Below are positions 17,678-27,018 of a DNA stretch of 51,635 bases, one piece after another. This DNA is from a virus. The stretch covers positions 1-51,635 of IMG/VR virus record IMGVR_UViG_3300001398_000005. One strand, written 5' to 3'. Made by a program: the position numbers and the translations under genes. Below the pieces are notes generated by a model. That model ran no database searches. It was not told the DNA's origin and saw nothing but the letters and a program-made list of their open reading frames with translations. Within the stretch, counting starts at the first letter, position 1. The number at the start of each line of letters is the position of its first letter.

Positions 17678-20600
17678 TACGAGGGCACCTTCTGGCTGAG
17701 GACGCTCAATTGGGCCTGCTTGTTAGCGAGATCCTGCTCTTTCTGAGCAAGATCCGCATTGACCTGAGCCAATTGAGTCGTAGCGTTAGGGGCTCCAACG
17801 ATGACACTGTGCGTGGCCACGGCTGCCTCAAGGCTGAACTGCTGCGCTTGCAGGGTAGTGATGTCAGTCTGGTCCTTGTTGATCTGCCCCTGAAGAAGTG
17901 TTTGAGTGGCATTCGTCTTCAGCTTATTACCGAAAGCTGACCAAGCATTAGAAGCTTGGTTCAATGAGGTTTTTGCCTGAAGAGCTATGACATTGGGGTC
18001 TCCACCTGCCGCTCGCTCAGGAATGGAGTATGGAGGAGCGAATGGAGACTCTGTAGATGGGTTGGAACCGAATCGGACATCTCCAGGGGAGGCCGTCGGA
18101 ACCACCATGAGTTCACCACGCAGCTCCCTTTCGAACTGCTGGTGCGGGTCGTCCAACGCCTTGTAGAGGTTCGCCAGAAAGGTCTCTACCCTAGTAGCGA
18201 GCTGGTCACGACTTGGAGTGACCGCTGAAGCTGACACAGGTGTGCCATCGTCAATAGCCGTTTGGATCAAATTCTGACGGGCTATTTCATTCGTAACCGG
18301 CACTGGCTGTTGTGTGGTATCCGCTGTCGTAGGCCGAATCACTTTGACCTGGTAACCGATGTTCAAGAACGCCAGATCTGCGCGACCTGTCAGGCATATG
18401 CAGTCGTCTTTGGGGGCTAGGTCCTCTTTGACTTGCATTTCAGCCAGGGTTAGTGCCCTGGACAGCTGAGAGACCTCAACGCTAGGTGACGCCCCCTTTT
18501 GCTCAGGAGAGTTCAAGGTAGCGGTGTCTATGAAGGATGTACTCGTGTTCGTGAACTGCGGCTTATGGGTATCTGGATTGATCATACCCGCTGTCTGAAG
18601 ATCGTCCGGAGCCAAACGAGCAATAGCATCCGCCGGATCCAAGTACTGATTGGAGATCGTCGTCAACCCCTGTGACTGGGCCTGCAAGGTCTCAAAGAGG
18701 CTTCCGCCCAATGCTATCTGTGTTCCGATGTTCGCCTGTGAGTTGGGCCTGTTGGCATTCAGAATCAGTGACCCGTCTCGCAAGGACACCCCGCGGCCGT
18801 AGCGATGATGTCCGATGACCTCGAAGCCTCGCTCGTCCGAGACGGGCCTGATCATGCCTGTAGAGCCCTCAAACTTCAGACTGCTCTTACCGAAGTCAAT
18901 ATTTTTACTGGGGAGGAGCAACATCTCCTTCACTACCTTGGACGTATCGTGGAGGTACGTGTAAACGCCCGCAGAGTTTATGCCGTAGCTGTAGCGATTG
19001 TTGAGGTGTTTCTCCCTCAGGGCGTCTGTTGCGTCCGCTGTATGAGAGGCGTTAGCGATATCGGTGAGTTGCTGCGGAGCCGCTTTATTGAAGTCCGCTA
19101 TTTTACTTTGAGCCACACGTGCTGCTTTGGCGGCGGCCTGACCAGAAAGTTTTGCCATGGTGGCCTCTGGCACATTCTGGAACGGACGGGTATAGGCCAT
19201 CACCACATTAGGGTACCCTACTAGACGGCCCGTCTTTGGGTGCCTCAGCTCAAGAGGTGCATATGGATCGTCATCACCAGGATTGACTGGAGCATTGACT
19301 GGAGGCAACTCAGCAGCGGCACCTACCTTTGCTTGGAACTGCCCTCCAGCCGACAGCTGCTGGGTGGTCAGGGTGACCTTCTCCGTAGCCAAGATCTTCC
19401 TTGCCGGCGTAGTCTTGTCTCCTTTGAATCCCGTAAGAGCTATCGTGCCGATACCTTTTGGGGCAACGAATTTGGTGCGTTTAGCCGTAAGGCTCAGAGT
19501 AGTTGTGGCCCGGCCGCCGAAAGTGACGTTGTGGTTGATCCCTTGGATGTACCAGACCTGATCCTTCGGAGCCAAGTAGATCGGGAATCCCAGACGAAGC
19601 TCGGGACGATGGGGGATGGTGATGTTTGCTCGGAAACGCTTAGCATTCAAGCGATCCAGCAAATCCAAGCCCACGTAGAACATCTGGATAGGGCTCGCCA
19701 TGAACTCCGAGTTGTACGGCTGGGAGCGCCAACCGTATTTACGAAGCAGGTGGTAGTCGGTCACGGATGTGAAGGGTGTCGTCTCTTCAGTGGACCCGTA
19801 GTCCACCGCCCCATTCATGTTGCCCTGCAACTGGATCTGCGTCACGACCTCAGCCTCCGACTCCGAGAGGTCCCAGTCGATGATGTCGATGTCTTGGATC
19901 CAGGAGATGGGCTTGTTGCTGATGATGTCGAGGTTGTAGAACGGAGGCTTGAAAACGATATCTCCTGTCACGTCCATGTAGAACTCGAAACCGATAGCTT
20001 CCTTGGCAGCGTTAGCTAGTTCTAGCTTGGTCTGGTATTCGCTCTGCCAGAGGTTCACGACGCCTGCCTTGGAGAACTGAGTGCGAAACGCCACTACAGA
20101 GGGATCCGTAACGTCAATGTCCATCTGAGCCGAATCGTTGCCGTTCGCTTGGCGAACTAGTTGACTAGCGAACGGCTTCTTGAAGGTGGACTTGCCCGAC
20201 TGATACGCTGCCTGGATTACATCGCCTCGAACGGCTGTGCCTGTGGTTCCGTACAGGAGGAGGTTCGAGCGTATTTTGCTGAACCTTTGGTTCCAGTACT
20301 GCATGATGTCGTTAAGGACGGCAGCGAACGTGGCCTTTTGCTGGGGCTCCTTGTGGAAGCTGATCAAAGAACCGGTACCTACGATCACGTCACCGAATGA
20401 CTGCTGGGCGAGCGTCCAAATGATGTCGTACGGGTTCGTGCCGAAGAACACGTTTCCGAAGATGCTCTTGCCCGCCTGACCTGTTGCCTGAGTAAAGGCA
20501 GGGTTGATGTTCATCTTGCAGATTTCCCACCACTTGAGGATATCTGAGCAACTGATCGAAAATGAGTGCTCTCCGGCCGAGTAACTGTCCCCTACCTCTG

Positions 20601-20955
20601 TGACCATCCCCCAAAAAATAGGGTAATACTGAGGCAATCCCTCTATGGTGTAGTACCCCTTCGAGTAGATCTCAACTTCCATCATCGGAGAAATGAGCGG
20701 CACACCGTCATAGTAGAATTCGTCCACCGAATGCCTGGGGACAGAGAGGTTGATGGATGCCGAGCCTGGAGAACTTTCGACGCTCAAGTCCACGGTAACG
20801 GATGTGATGTACTTGTTCCAGTCGAATCGACGGCGACATGACTGGCACCCAAGGATGTCCGCTTCGCCATTGATGAAGACAAGCGTGTCCGGCGCCGTCA
20901 CCACTGTGGGGCGTATCCCTTGCTGCCACGTACCTTGATAGGGGCCTCTTGCCAT
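17677..20955 (-). CDS. Baseplate hub protein, gp27/gpD-like, with C-terminal extension
   Basis: This 1092-residue protein is likely the hub to which the spike binds. The N-terminal ~500 residues show the beta-barrel pattern of late-control-D/gp27 proteins: ITSVTVDLSVESSPGSASI, MMEVEIYSKGYYTIEG, YPIFWGMVTEVGDSY, SFSISCSDILKWWEICK, and later RANITIPHRPELRLGFPIY and IQGINHNVTFGG. A CxxC pair (ILGCQSCRRRFD) near residue 37 is unusual. The second half is Gln/Ala/Pro-rich. The final ~100 residues form a long coiled coil (DITTLQAQQFSLEAAV, LAQKEQDLANKQAQLSVL). Both gene junctions are TAATG one-base overlaps, suggesting coupled translation with the 605-residue gene and the spike. Confidence 0.75.
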   Translation of the reverse strand: MARGPYQGTWQQGIRPTVVTAPDTLVFINGEADILGCQSCRRRFDWNKYITSVTVDLSVESSPGSASINLSVPRHSVDEFYYDGVPLISPMMEVEIYSKGYYTIEGLPQYYPIFWGMVTEVGDSYSAGEHSFSISCSDILKWWEICKMNINPAFTQATGQAGKSIFGNVFFGTNPYDIIWTLAQQSFGDVIVGTGSLISFHKEPQQKATFAAVLNDIMQYWNQRFSKIRSNLLLYGTTGTAVRGDVIQAAYQSGKSTFKKPFASQLVRQANGNDSAQMDIDVTDPSVVAFRTQFSKAGVVNLWQSEYQTKLELANAAKEAIGFEFYMDVTGDIVFKPPFYNLDIISNKPISWIQDIDIIDWDLSESEAEVVTQIQLQGNMNGAVDYGSTEETTPFTSVTDYHLLRKYGWRSQPYNSEFMASPIQMFYVGLDLLDRLNAKRFRANITIPHRPELRLGFPIYLAPKDQVWYIQGINHNVTFGGRATTTLSLTAKRTKFVAPKGIGTIALTGFKGDKTTPARKILATEKVTLTTQQLSAGGQFQAKVGAAAELPPVNAPVNPGDDDPYAPLELRHPKTGRLVGYPNVVMAYTRPFQNVPEATMAKLSGQAAAKAARVAQSKIADFNKAAPQQLTDIANASHTADATDALREKHLNNRYSYGINSAGVYTYLHDTSKVVKEMLLLPSKNIDFGKSSLKFEGSTGMIRPVSDERGFEVIGHHRYGRGVSLRDGSLILNANRPNSQANIGTQIALGGSLFETLQAQSQGLTTISNQYLDPADAIARLAPDDLQTAGMINPDTHKPQFTNTSTSFIDTATLNSPEQKGASPSVEVSQLSRALTLAEMQVKEDLAPKDDCICLTGRADLAFLNIGYQVKVIRPTTADTTQQPVPVTNEIARQNLIQTAIDDGTPVSASAVTPSRDQLATRVETFLANLYKALDDPHQQFERELRGELMVVPTASPGDVRFGSNPSTESPFAPPYSIPERAAGGDPNVIALQAKTSLNQASNAWSAFGNKLKTNATQTLLQGQINKDQTDITTLQAQQFSLEAAVATHSVIVGAPNATTQLAQVNADLAQKEQDLANKQAQLSVLSQKVPS

Positions 20956-22772
20956 TAGAACGGTCCGTTGATTCCGGTGAGTGCTTGAGCTGTGATCGTA
21001 GTGGGAACAGTCGGCTGAGCAATAGCGACAACGTCAGCTTCCGCCCTCGCGTCAGCCCCTAATAGGGTCTGCGAATTCGCGGCGGAAGTCGTCTGAATCA
21101 ACGAGGCCGAGTTCGGGACAGTGGACCCCGCATTCGGGTCAGTAACTCTACCATAAGTCAGGGTGTCTGGCTGGTCTAATAGGAAGGCTGCCCTAACAGT
21201 GAAGTCGTAGCTGTAATCCATCGAAAAAGGAGCGGCATCGTCCTCTGAAAGGCTGAAATTGTCGAAGGACCCGATGTACAGGATGTTGTCGTAGTAGATG
21301 TAGATTGAGCCCACCAAAGCCAGGTTCACCTGGTTGCTGCCAGAGGCGAAGTCCTTGGTGTAAAGGGCACCGTTGTTCTTGTAGAACAGGTACAGGCTCT
21401 GGAAGTTCTGCCAGGCTTGCGAGAAATTCCTAGCCATCCTGGTAAGGCCAGGGCCGCCAGCATCCTCGATGCTAACCGCATAGAAGCCAGAGACCTTGCC
21501 CGAGGCAGAGATTTTATCCTGGTTGTTGCCCCAGTGCTCGATGATCGGCCCGTTGCGACCCCAGCTACCGTCAGAAACAATCTTCTCGCCCTTCACGCTG
21601 AAGGACTTGGGATTGACCAGCATCCTCAACGGAGGGGAGTTAGCCATGGCGTCCAAAGCCCCCTTGACAGCTAGGTATTGTGCGCGTTGGGCCGCCTGAA
21701 AGGCCTGACCTGCTGCATCCGCAATCAGAGGGGTATTGGCAAGCTTCTGCTGTTGCTTCCTAGCTGCGTCCGCCTTGTCGCCGGTCCAGGCAGTTGATTT
21801 GCCGTCGGCGGCAACCCCATTTTGGGCATCGTTGGGCAAACGAATATCATCAACCAATTGCCCCTTCTTCGCAGCATCGGCAAGAACCGAGGCTAAGGGC
21901 AGAATCCGCTGAATTTGGCGCTCACCCATAAATGGGGTCGAATCAGGGGTGCCCGCCGGCACTATGTCCCCGTCACTGTTCTTGTAGGTGATGTCCCTAG
22001 TGAACTCGTTGCCCCCTGGCTGTCCGTATTCTCCAGTCTTCAACTGTGTGACGTTGCCGCCACTGTCCACAGTCTGGCTGAGGACTACGATGGTGTGCAG
22101 GTCGTGGGCCGTAGGCTTATTCCAAATGAATATGGTATCCCCAGTGTTGTACTGCGTCTTTGAGCTGATTCCCTTACTCAGCCTATTGAAGGCTAGATTC
22201 GTGGAATTTTGCCCTGGCTTGTAGGTAGCGTCTGTGTTCTCTACCCTATTGATGATGTCCGACCGAACACCTAAATTGTACAACATCCACTGAGGCAGTT
22301 CCCCACAGGAGCTGTACGCCTTATTGGTGTCGTTGTTGCGACCCTCCACCACCGTCTGATAGGTGGGGTCAGACGTGCTTCTGCCTTTAGGCGGGTTAGT
22401 AGCCCAATCCACCATGTCCTTTATGTAGGTGCTGCGATCGGCGGCAACCCCAGCGACAGTGCCCACGTACGTCTGGCCAGCCCCCGTGGTAGCATCGTCG
22501 ACCGCAGTAGAGGCAGTACTAGAGAGCTTCCTGTCGAGGAGGTTGCCCGTCAGGTTCACCGCGGGTGGGATCACCCCGATGGCAAACAGCTTCGGGTTGA
22601 CCCCTCGTTGAGCGACGGCCGACAGCGGAATGTAATAGGCCGCCAGCGGGTCCTCAGCTACGGTCAGGTCGTTGTAGTAGGTGAGAAAAGTCGAGGGACT
22701 GAAGGCGTAGGTACCTGGAGGATTGAAGTCAGCAGTCGACTCAATTTGGGCGTATACCTTAGGATCCGGCAT
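20955..22772 (-). CDS. Baseplate protein with NlpC/CHAP-like lysin domain
   Basis: This 605-residue protein has two parts. Residues ~100-240 look like a papain-like peptidoglycan hydrolase: Cys156 in AYSSCGELPQWMLYNLG stands at the start of a helix, and GDTIFIWNKPTAHDLHTIVV (His226) matches the NlpC/CHAP pattern of a GD turn followed by a catalytic His before a strand. Residues ~375-545 resemble the small protein encoded next (22772-23629): both show VNPxSF, a WG/HWG turn, LFYxNNG and a late strand YIGSFDNFSL / YLGTFRTFEM. A tail-tip lysin would locally open the cell wall during injection. The catalytic call is inferred, and a third catalytic residue is not assigned. Confidence 0.6.
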   Translation of the reverse strand: MPDPKVYAQIESTADFNPPGTYAFSPSTFLTYYNDLTVAEDPLAAYYIPLSAVAQRGVNPKLFAIGVIPPAVNLTGNLLDRKLSSTASTAVDDATTGAGQTYVGTVAGVAADRSTYIKDMVDWATNPPKGRSTSDPTYQTVVEGRNNDTNKAYSSCGELPQWMLYNLGVRSDIINRVENTDATYKPGQNSTNLAFNRLSKGISSKTQYNTGDTIFIWNKPTAHDLHTIVVLSQTVDSGGNVTQLKTGEYGQPGGNEFTRDITYKNSDGDIVPAGTPDSTPFMGERQIQRILPLASVLADAAKKGQLVDDIRLPNDAQNGVAADGKSTAWTGDKADAARKQQQKLANTPLIADAAGQAFQAAQRAQYLAVKGALDAMANSPPLRMLVNPKSFSVKGEKIVSDGSWGRNGPIIEHWGNNQDKISASGKVSGFYAVSIEDAGGPGLTRMARNFSQAWQNFQSLYLFYKNNGALYTKDFASGSNQVNLALVGSIYIYYDNILYIGSFDNFSLSEDDAAPFSMDYSYDFTVRAAFLLDQPDTLTYGRVTDPNAGSTVPNSASLIQTTSAANSQTLLGADARAEADVVAIAQPTVPTTITAQALTGINGPF

Positions 22773-23629
22773 TAGGGCCTGCCCTTTGGACGTGTATCAA
22801 TAGTGAATGAATCCAGCACGTTCGGATTATGGGTCAGACTATTGATTTGATTGAATGAGTCAATATCCTTAAACGTACTCTCGGATAGTGTTACAAGTCC
22901 AGGGGATGGGACTACGGGCTGAGTATTGGCGAACCCCGCTGCTGGAGGCGGAACTACCAATTGCTGAGTAGTCGGAGCCGGTGAGGGGGAGGTTCCTTGT
23001 AGGGCATTCTGCTTTTGGAAGCTCGGGCCAGTCCCTGTGCTGAACTGTGGCGCCATATACAGCAGTGTCTTCTCCACCTTGAAAGTCCAAGTGATGTGGA
23101 AGGCAAATGGGGTATCGTCCGTCTCCTCCATTTCGAAAGTACGGAAAGTGCCCAGATAGTTGCCTCGGTCGTACATCAGCAAGACATTCCCTTGGAGGAC
23201 GATGTTGCCGTATGGGTCGTAGACAGATCCGTTGTTGTAGAACAGGTCGTGCAGGTCTCGGTAGCGATCCCAAGCAATCGTCTTTTGCCGGAGGATACTG
23301 GTGAGTCCAGTATAGATGTTCATGAACGCTCCCGTAGAAGCGTCCGCTGAGATCTCGGTTAGTTCCGATCCCCAGTGCTGCTCGACGAAGCCGCCTCTGG
23401 TCTGAAAGCGCTCTATTTTCTGAGTGTAACTCTCTTGGAATGAAGACGGATTGACGTGCATGACCAAGGCGTGCGGCATCAACAACGTGCTTCGATTGAA
23501 CGGAGAGGTCACCTGGAAGGCCATGGGAATTGGGCCCTTCCGCGTAGCCGCTGGGTGGACGTAGGCATCCTCAGACGAAGGGGTGTTGATCGCCTTAAAA
23601 TCAGCGTTGGCGGAAGCAATTCTAGCCAT
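22772..23629 (-). CDS. Baseplate/tail-hub protein, paralogue of the 605-aa protein's C-half
   Basis: This 285-residue protein directly follows the tape measure (TAATG overlap). Residues ~50-190 contain ALVMHVNPSSFQESY, GGFVEQHWGSELTEI, HDLFYNNGSVYDPYG and GNYLGTFRTFEMEETDD, which line up with the C-half of the downstream 605-residue protein. This suggests an internal duplication within the module. Proteins in this position in myoviruses (gp53/LysM-type or hub-cap proteins) join the tube to the baseplate. The last ~80 residues are Pro/Gln/Ser-rich and probably disordered. I infer a structural role; the family name is uncertain. Confidence 0.65.
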   Translation of the reverse strand: MARIASANADFKAINTPSSEDAYVHPAATRKGPIPMAFQVTSPFNRSTLLMPHALVMHVNPSSFQESYTQKIERFQTRGGFVEQHWGSELTEISADASTGAFMNIYTGLTSILRQKTIAWDRYRDLHDLFYNNGSVYDPYGNIVLQGNVLLMYDRGNYLGTFRTFEMEETDDTPFAFHITWTFKVEKTLLYMAPQFSTGTGPSFQKQNALQGTSPSPAPTTQQLVVPPPAAGFANTQPVVPSPGLVTLSESTFKDIDSFNQINSLTHNPNVLDSFTIDTRPKGRP

Positions 23630-26600
23630 TAGGGAGTGAATCTCTCACGGCGCTTGTACTCGTAAATGCCGTCGATGACCTTGGCCTGGATGACCTTGGC
23701 CAGGTCGTCCCCACCGACGCCGTTCACGTTGACAGTGATTGGGCCAGTCCCACCACCGCCAGCGCCCTTGGGGATGATGCGCTCGCCCTTGCCGATAGAC
23801 GCCAAGCCTTCGCCAGCTGCCGCCGTCACAGCCATGCCATTGGCAATGCCGGTGACCATACCGCCCGAGGCGTGCGCAGGGGCAGCGGGAACTCCGTTCA
23901 TGAAGTTCACCTGCTGCTGTCCAGTCCGACCTGCATTTGCACCTGTCGAGTACGACTGGCTGTAAGAGGCGCCATTCATTCCTCCAGACATGGCCTTCAC
24001 CACATCCTCCTGCTTCAAGTCCTTGTACATGTAGTACTCGAACAACGCCGTACGCACCGCCTTGAGAACGCTGTCTCCCATGGTATCCTTGTAAGGACCC
24101 TTAAGGAAGGTGGTATCCATCTTGAACTTGTCCATCTGATTGTCGATAGACCTCAGGGTCTTAGTCTGTTCTGTAGACATGCTAAGCGAGTCCGTAGCCG
24201 TCTCCGCTGCCTTGGCCGCGGTCGCTGCCGGAGCCGCTGAAGAGGGGGCTTGCTGGGCTGAGGGAGCTGGAGGACCGTAGCCAGACGATGCAGGTGCCGC
24301 GTCCCATGAGGAAGGTAGGCCCCCGCCAGTGCTTGCCTGGGCGTCCGCGTTAGCGTCAGCTGCCGGCACCACAACTTTACTGAACAGCTTGGGCAACTCC
24401 GTTGGGCTCAACATGCCAGCTATCTGATGCATGAATGCCGCTCTCTTATCGTCATCTATATTGAGGTTCTTAAGTTTGTCAACTAGGTCTATTTGGTCAA
24501 GAGTCGCTTCACTGAGTCGCTCGATAGTCTTATCGTCTAAACCGGCGCCCTCAGCCGCCGAAGTGACCATGTCTGAAGTGCCGTTACGCTTAAAGCCTTC
24601 GGAAATCTGTTCTTCCACGTCTCCTTTTTTGTCCCCCTTTAACGCCTTCAATAGGCTGACACTGAAGGTCGACCCCTGCTTGAACAGAGCCTTTTGGAAA
24701 TCGGCGTTAACCCCTGCCGATTCCTGCATGATCTTAGTCAGTTCAGGCGACTTCGCTGCCGCGACATCGGCCTTAGCCCCCATCTCGCCGGTCCCAAACA
24801 ACTTCGAATGGGCTAAGAGTTCGTAGATGTCCAACAACACCTGGAACAACGAATTCATGGCCCAGTCGACGAACATGTCGAACTTCTTCTGCCAGGACTG
24901 AGTCAGGTCATTCTGCTTGAGGGCAGCGTCCAAGATATTCTGCTGATCAGTCTTGTCGGGCTTGTCTTGATCGATCTCGTTCAAGGTGTTAGTCAGATCC
25001 CCCACGCCAGCTTTATTCACTTTCTCGATCAGACCTTCGAGACTATCGGCTTCGATGCCCGCCGATTTAAGAGACTCTTTGGCCTCATTCTGATCATTTT
25101 TATCTGACGATGTCAGCTTCTTCTTGAGCATCTTGCGCTGCATTTCCGCTGAGTTCTCAAGCTTGCCGAAATCCATTACCGTGTCGTTTGAGAACCCCTG
25201 TCCATTGTTAGCCTGAGCGTACAGCCCTAAGCCACCCTTACTCATGGCTTCTGTCAGATTTTTCGCATTCGACAATTTTAACAAGCGGTCGTAATTAGAC
25301 TGAAGAACCGCGGTCGTATCCATATTACCAGAGGCGTTCGCCACTCCTACAGCGCCCTTAGTAGCATTCTGGGCCTTCATGATTTTCCGCTGATAGAGGG
25401 CGCCTCTAGCCTCCCCCCGCTGCTTAGGGTCGAGCGCCTTGACGGCGTCCTCCAGCTCGTCCTCACTCATAGTGTTGATGTCTCTGTCCCCTAACTTCAA
25501 GGTCTTTGCGAGCGCTTTCTCTGATCTCTTGATGCTCTGGGCGTTCAACTTTCGTGTTTCTTCGATACCCACCATCATAGTCTGCTGTACTAAGTCTACC
25601 TGATTCTTCCCCTTGTTTCCTTGTATCAACGTAGCCATGAACTTGCTGGCATTCCTGGGGCTCATCGCAGTGCCTAGTTTCCCCAGCAACTTCACAGCAG
25701 AGTCCATGCGAGTCGTCCACAAGGACAAGTCAGAACTCACCCCTCGGATCATGTCGAAGAAGGTGCCCACCGCGATATCAGACTTGGAAGCCTCCTTGTA
25801 CATCTCCTCGAAGGCTTTGCCCGTGTGCTCCAAGGAAACGCCCATCTCCTTGAACATCTCACCTTGGAGCTGATTGATCGCCTGGAGGGGCACGCCGAAG
25901 GCACGTGAGTACGCCACTGAAACGTGGGCCAACTCGGTCTGGAAGTCCTCGACCGCTTTCGTGTTGCCTTCAAACGATTCCGTGTAGGTCTTGTTGGCCT
26001 TAGCTGCGTCGATTGCGCTGCGCTCAATCGTCTGGAGGCTGACGCCCTCTTGATTCAAGACGTTCACAATGGCTGTGTGCTCTTCAGGGCTGATGCCCCA
26101 CTTGATGTTGTCGAACGATATGGCGGCTTTGCGAATACCCGTCAAGGTAGACTTCACGTGGTCAAAGGCGCCGTCGACATCACCGCCAGAAGCTGCCAGG
26201 AATTCGGCATTGCTGGCCGTCTTCATGATGTCAGCATTGAAGGCTTTAGACTTCGCGTCCAAGTCCAGGAACAGGGCGACAATGCCCATCACAGCCGTTC
26301 CTACCAAGCCTAGTATTGGGCCCAGCTTGGACAACCCCTCTACTAGCTCGCCCACCTTACTTGCTCCAGCGCCAACACCCTTCAAAGCAGAACCGGCAGC
26401 ACTCATAGCCTTGCCAGAGAGCCCTCCCCTTGCAGACCCCCTGTTCTGTAGTTCCATCCCCTTATCACGAAACGACTTCCCGCCCACTGACGCTAACTTC
26501 AGACTCTTGACAAGAGTCTTCATCCCCGATTCGGCCAGCTTTTTGAAGTCCTTGTGAAAGAAGGCCTTGAATGCCTCCTTAGCTTCCTCCCGAACGCTTT

Positions 26601-27012
26601 CCTTGCCCTTCGAGAACTTCTCGTCGTTCGCGGCTCGGCCCTTAAGGCCCTTAGCCTTCTCAGAGCGCATCTTCTTGAGTTGCTCGACCTGCTCCTCAAT
26701 GTTGGCGACCTCTTCTGCGCTAGCCTTGTTGGCCTTCTTGCTGAGGGCCGTCATCATCGCTTCCATCTTGGTGATTTCATCACCCTCGGACTTGTAGGCT
26801 TTCTTCAGGTCATCGAGATTGTCTGTCCATAGCCGTGTGTCCTTCTGAGCCTGCTTGGTGACATCCTCGTTCTTTTTGCCCATAGCTTCGACGGCATCCC
26901 CAATGCCCTTCATCGCTACAGTGAGTGCACGCTCGAACTTGGAGAAGTCGGTGATCGCTCCCTTGGTATCAACCCCGATCTCTAGGATCTCTTTGTTCTT
27001 GTTGTCAGCCAT
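23629..27012 (-). CDS. Tail tape measure protein
   Basis: This 1127-residue protein sits between the tail-assembly genes and the baseplate. The N-terminal ~180 residues are highly charged helix (NEDVTKQAQKDTRLWTDNL, EEVANIEEQVEQLKKMRS). A hydrophobic stretch at about 235-260 (LGPILGLVGTAVMGIVALF) is typical of tape measures. The C-terminus has an Ala/Pro/Gln linker and then the common tail GEGLASIGKGERIIPKG followed by ITVNVNGVGG. By the usual rule of about 0.15 nm per residue, the tail would be roughly 170 nm long. The length is in the range of large myoviruses. Its ATG follows the upstream stop by a few bases. Confidence 0.85.
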   Translation of the reverse strand: MADNKNKEILEIGVDTKGAITDFSKFERALTVAMKGIGDAVEAMGKKNEDVTKQAQKDTRLWTDNLDDLKKAYKSEGDEITKMEAMMTALSKKANKASAEEVANIEEQVEQLKKMRSEKAKGLKGRAANDEKFSKGKESVREEAKEAFKAFFHKDFKKLAESGMKTLVKSLKLASVGGKSFRDKGMELQNRGSARGGLSGKAMSAAGSALKGVGAGASKVGELVEGLSKLGPILGLVGTAVMGIVALFLDLDAKSKAFNADIMKTASNAEFLAASGGDVDGAFDHVKSTLTGIRKAAISFDNIKWGISPEEHTAIVNVLNQEGVSLQTIERSAIDAAKANKTYTESFEGNTKAVEDFQTELAHVSVAYSRAFGVPLQAINQLQGEMFKEMGVSLEHTGKAFEEMYKEASKSDIAVGTFFDMIRGVSSDLSLWTTRMDSAVKLLGKLGTAMSPRNASKFMATLIQGNKGKNQVDLVQQTMMVGIEETRKLNAQSIKRSEKALAKTLKLGDRDINTMSEDELEDAVKALDPKQRGEARGALYQRKIMKAQNATKGAVGVANASGNMDTTAVLQSNYDRLLKLSNAKNLTEAMSKGGLGLYAQANNGQGFSNDTVMDFGKLENSAEMQRKMLKKKLTSSDKNDQNEAKESLKSAGIEADSLEGLIEKVNKAGVGDLTNTLNEIDQDKPDKTDQQNILDAALKQNDLTQSWQKKFDMFVDWAMNSLFQVLLDIYELLAHSKLFGTGEMGAKADVAAAKSPELTKIMQESAGVNADFQKALFKQGSTFSVSLLKALKGDKKGDVEEQISEGFKRNGTSDMVTSAAEGAGLDDKTIERLSEATLDQIDLVDKLKNLNIDDDKRAAFMHQIAGMLSPTELPKLFSKVVVPAADANADAQASTGGGLPSSWDAAPASSGYGPPAPSAQQAPSSAAPAATAAKAAETATDSLSMSTEQTKTLRSIDNQMDKFKMDTTFLKGPYKDTMGDSVLKAVRTALFEYYMYKDLKQEDVVKAMSGGMNGASYSQSYSTGANAGRTGQQQVNFMNGVPAAPAHASGGMVTGIANGMAVTAAAGEGLASIGKGERIIPKGAGGGGTGPITVNVNGVGGDDLAKVIQAKVIDGIYEYKRRERFTP

Positions 27013-27018
27013 GGGTCA

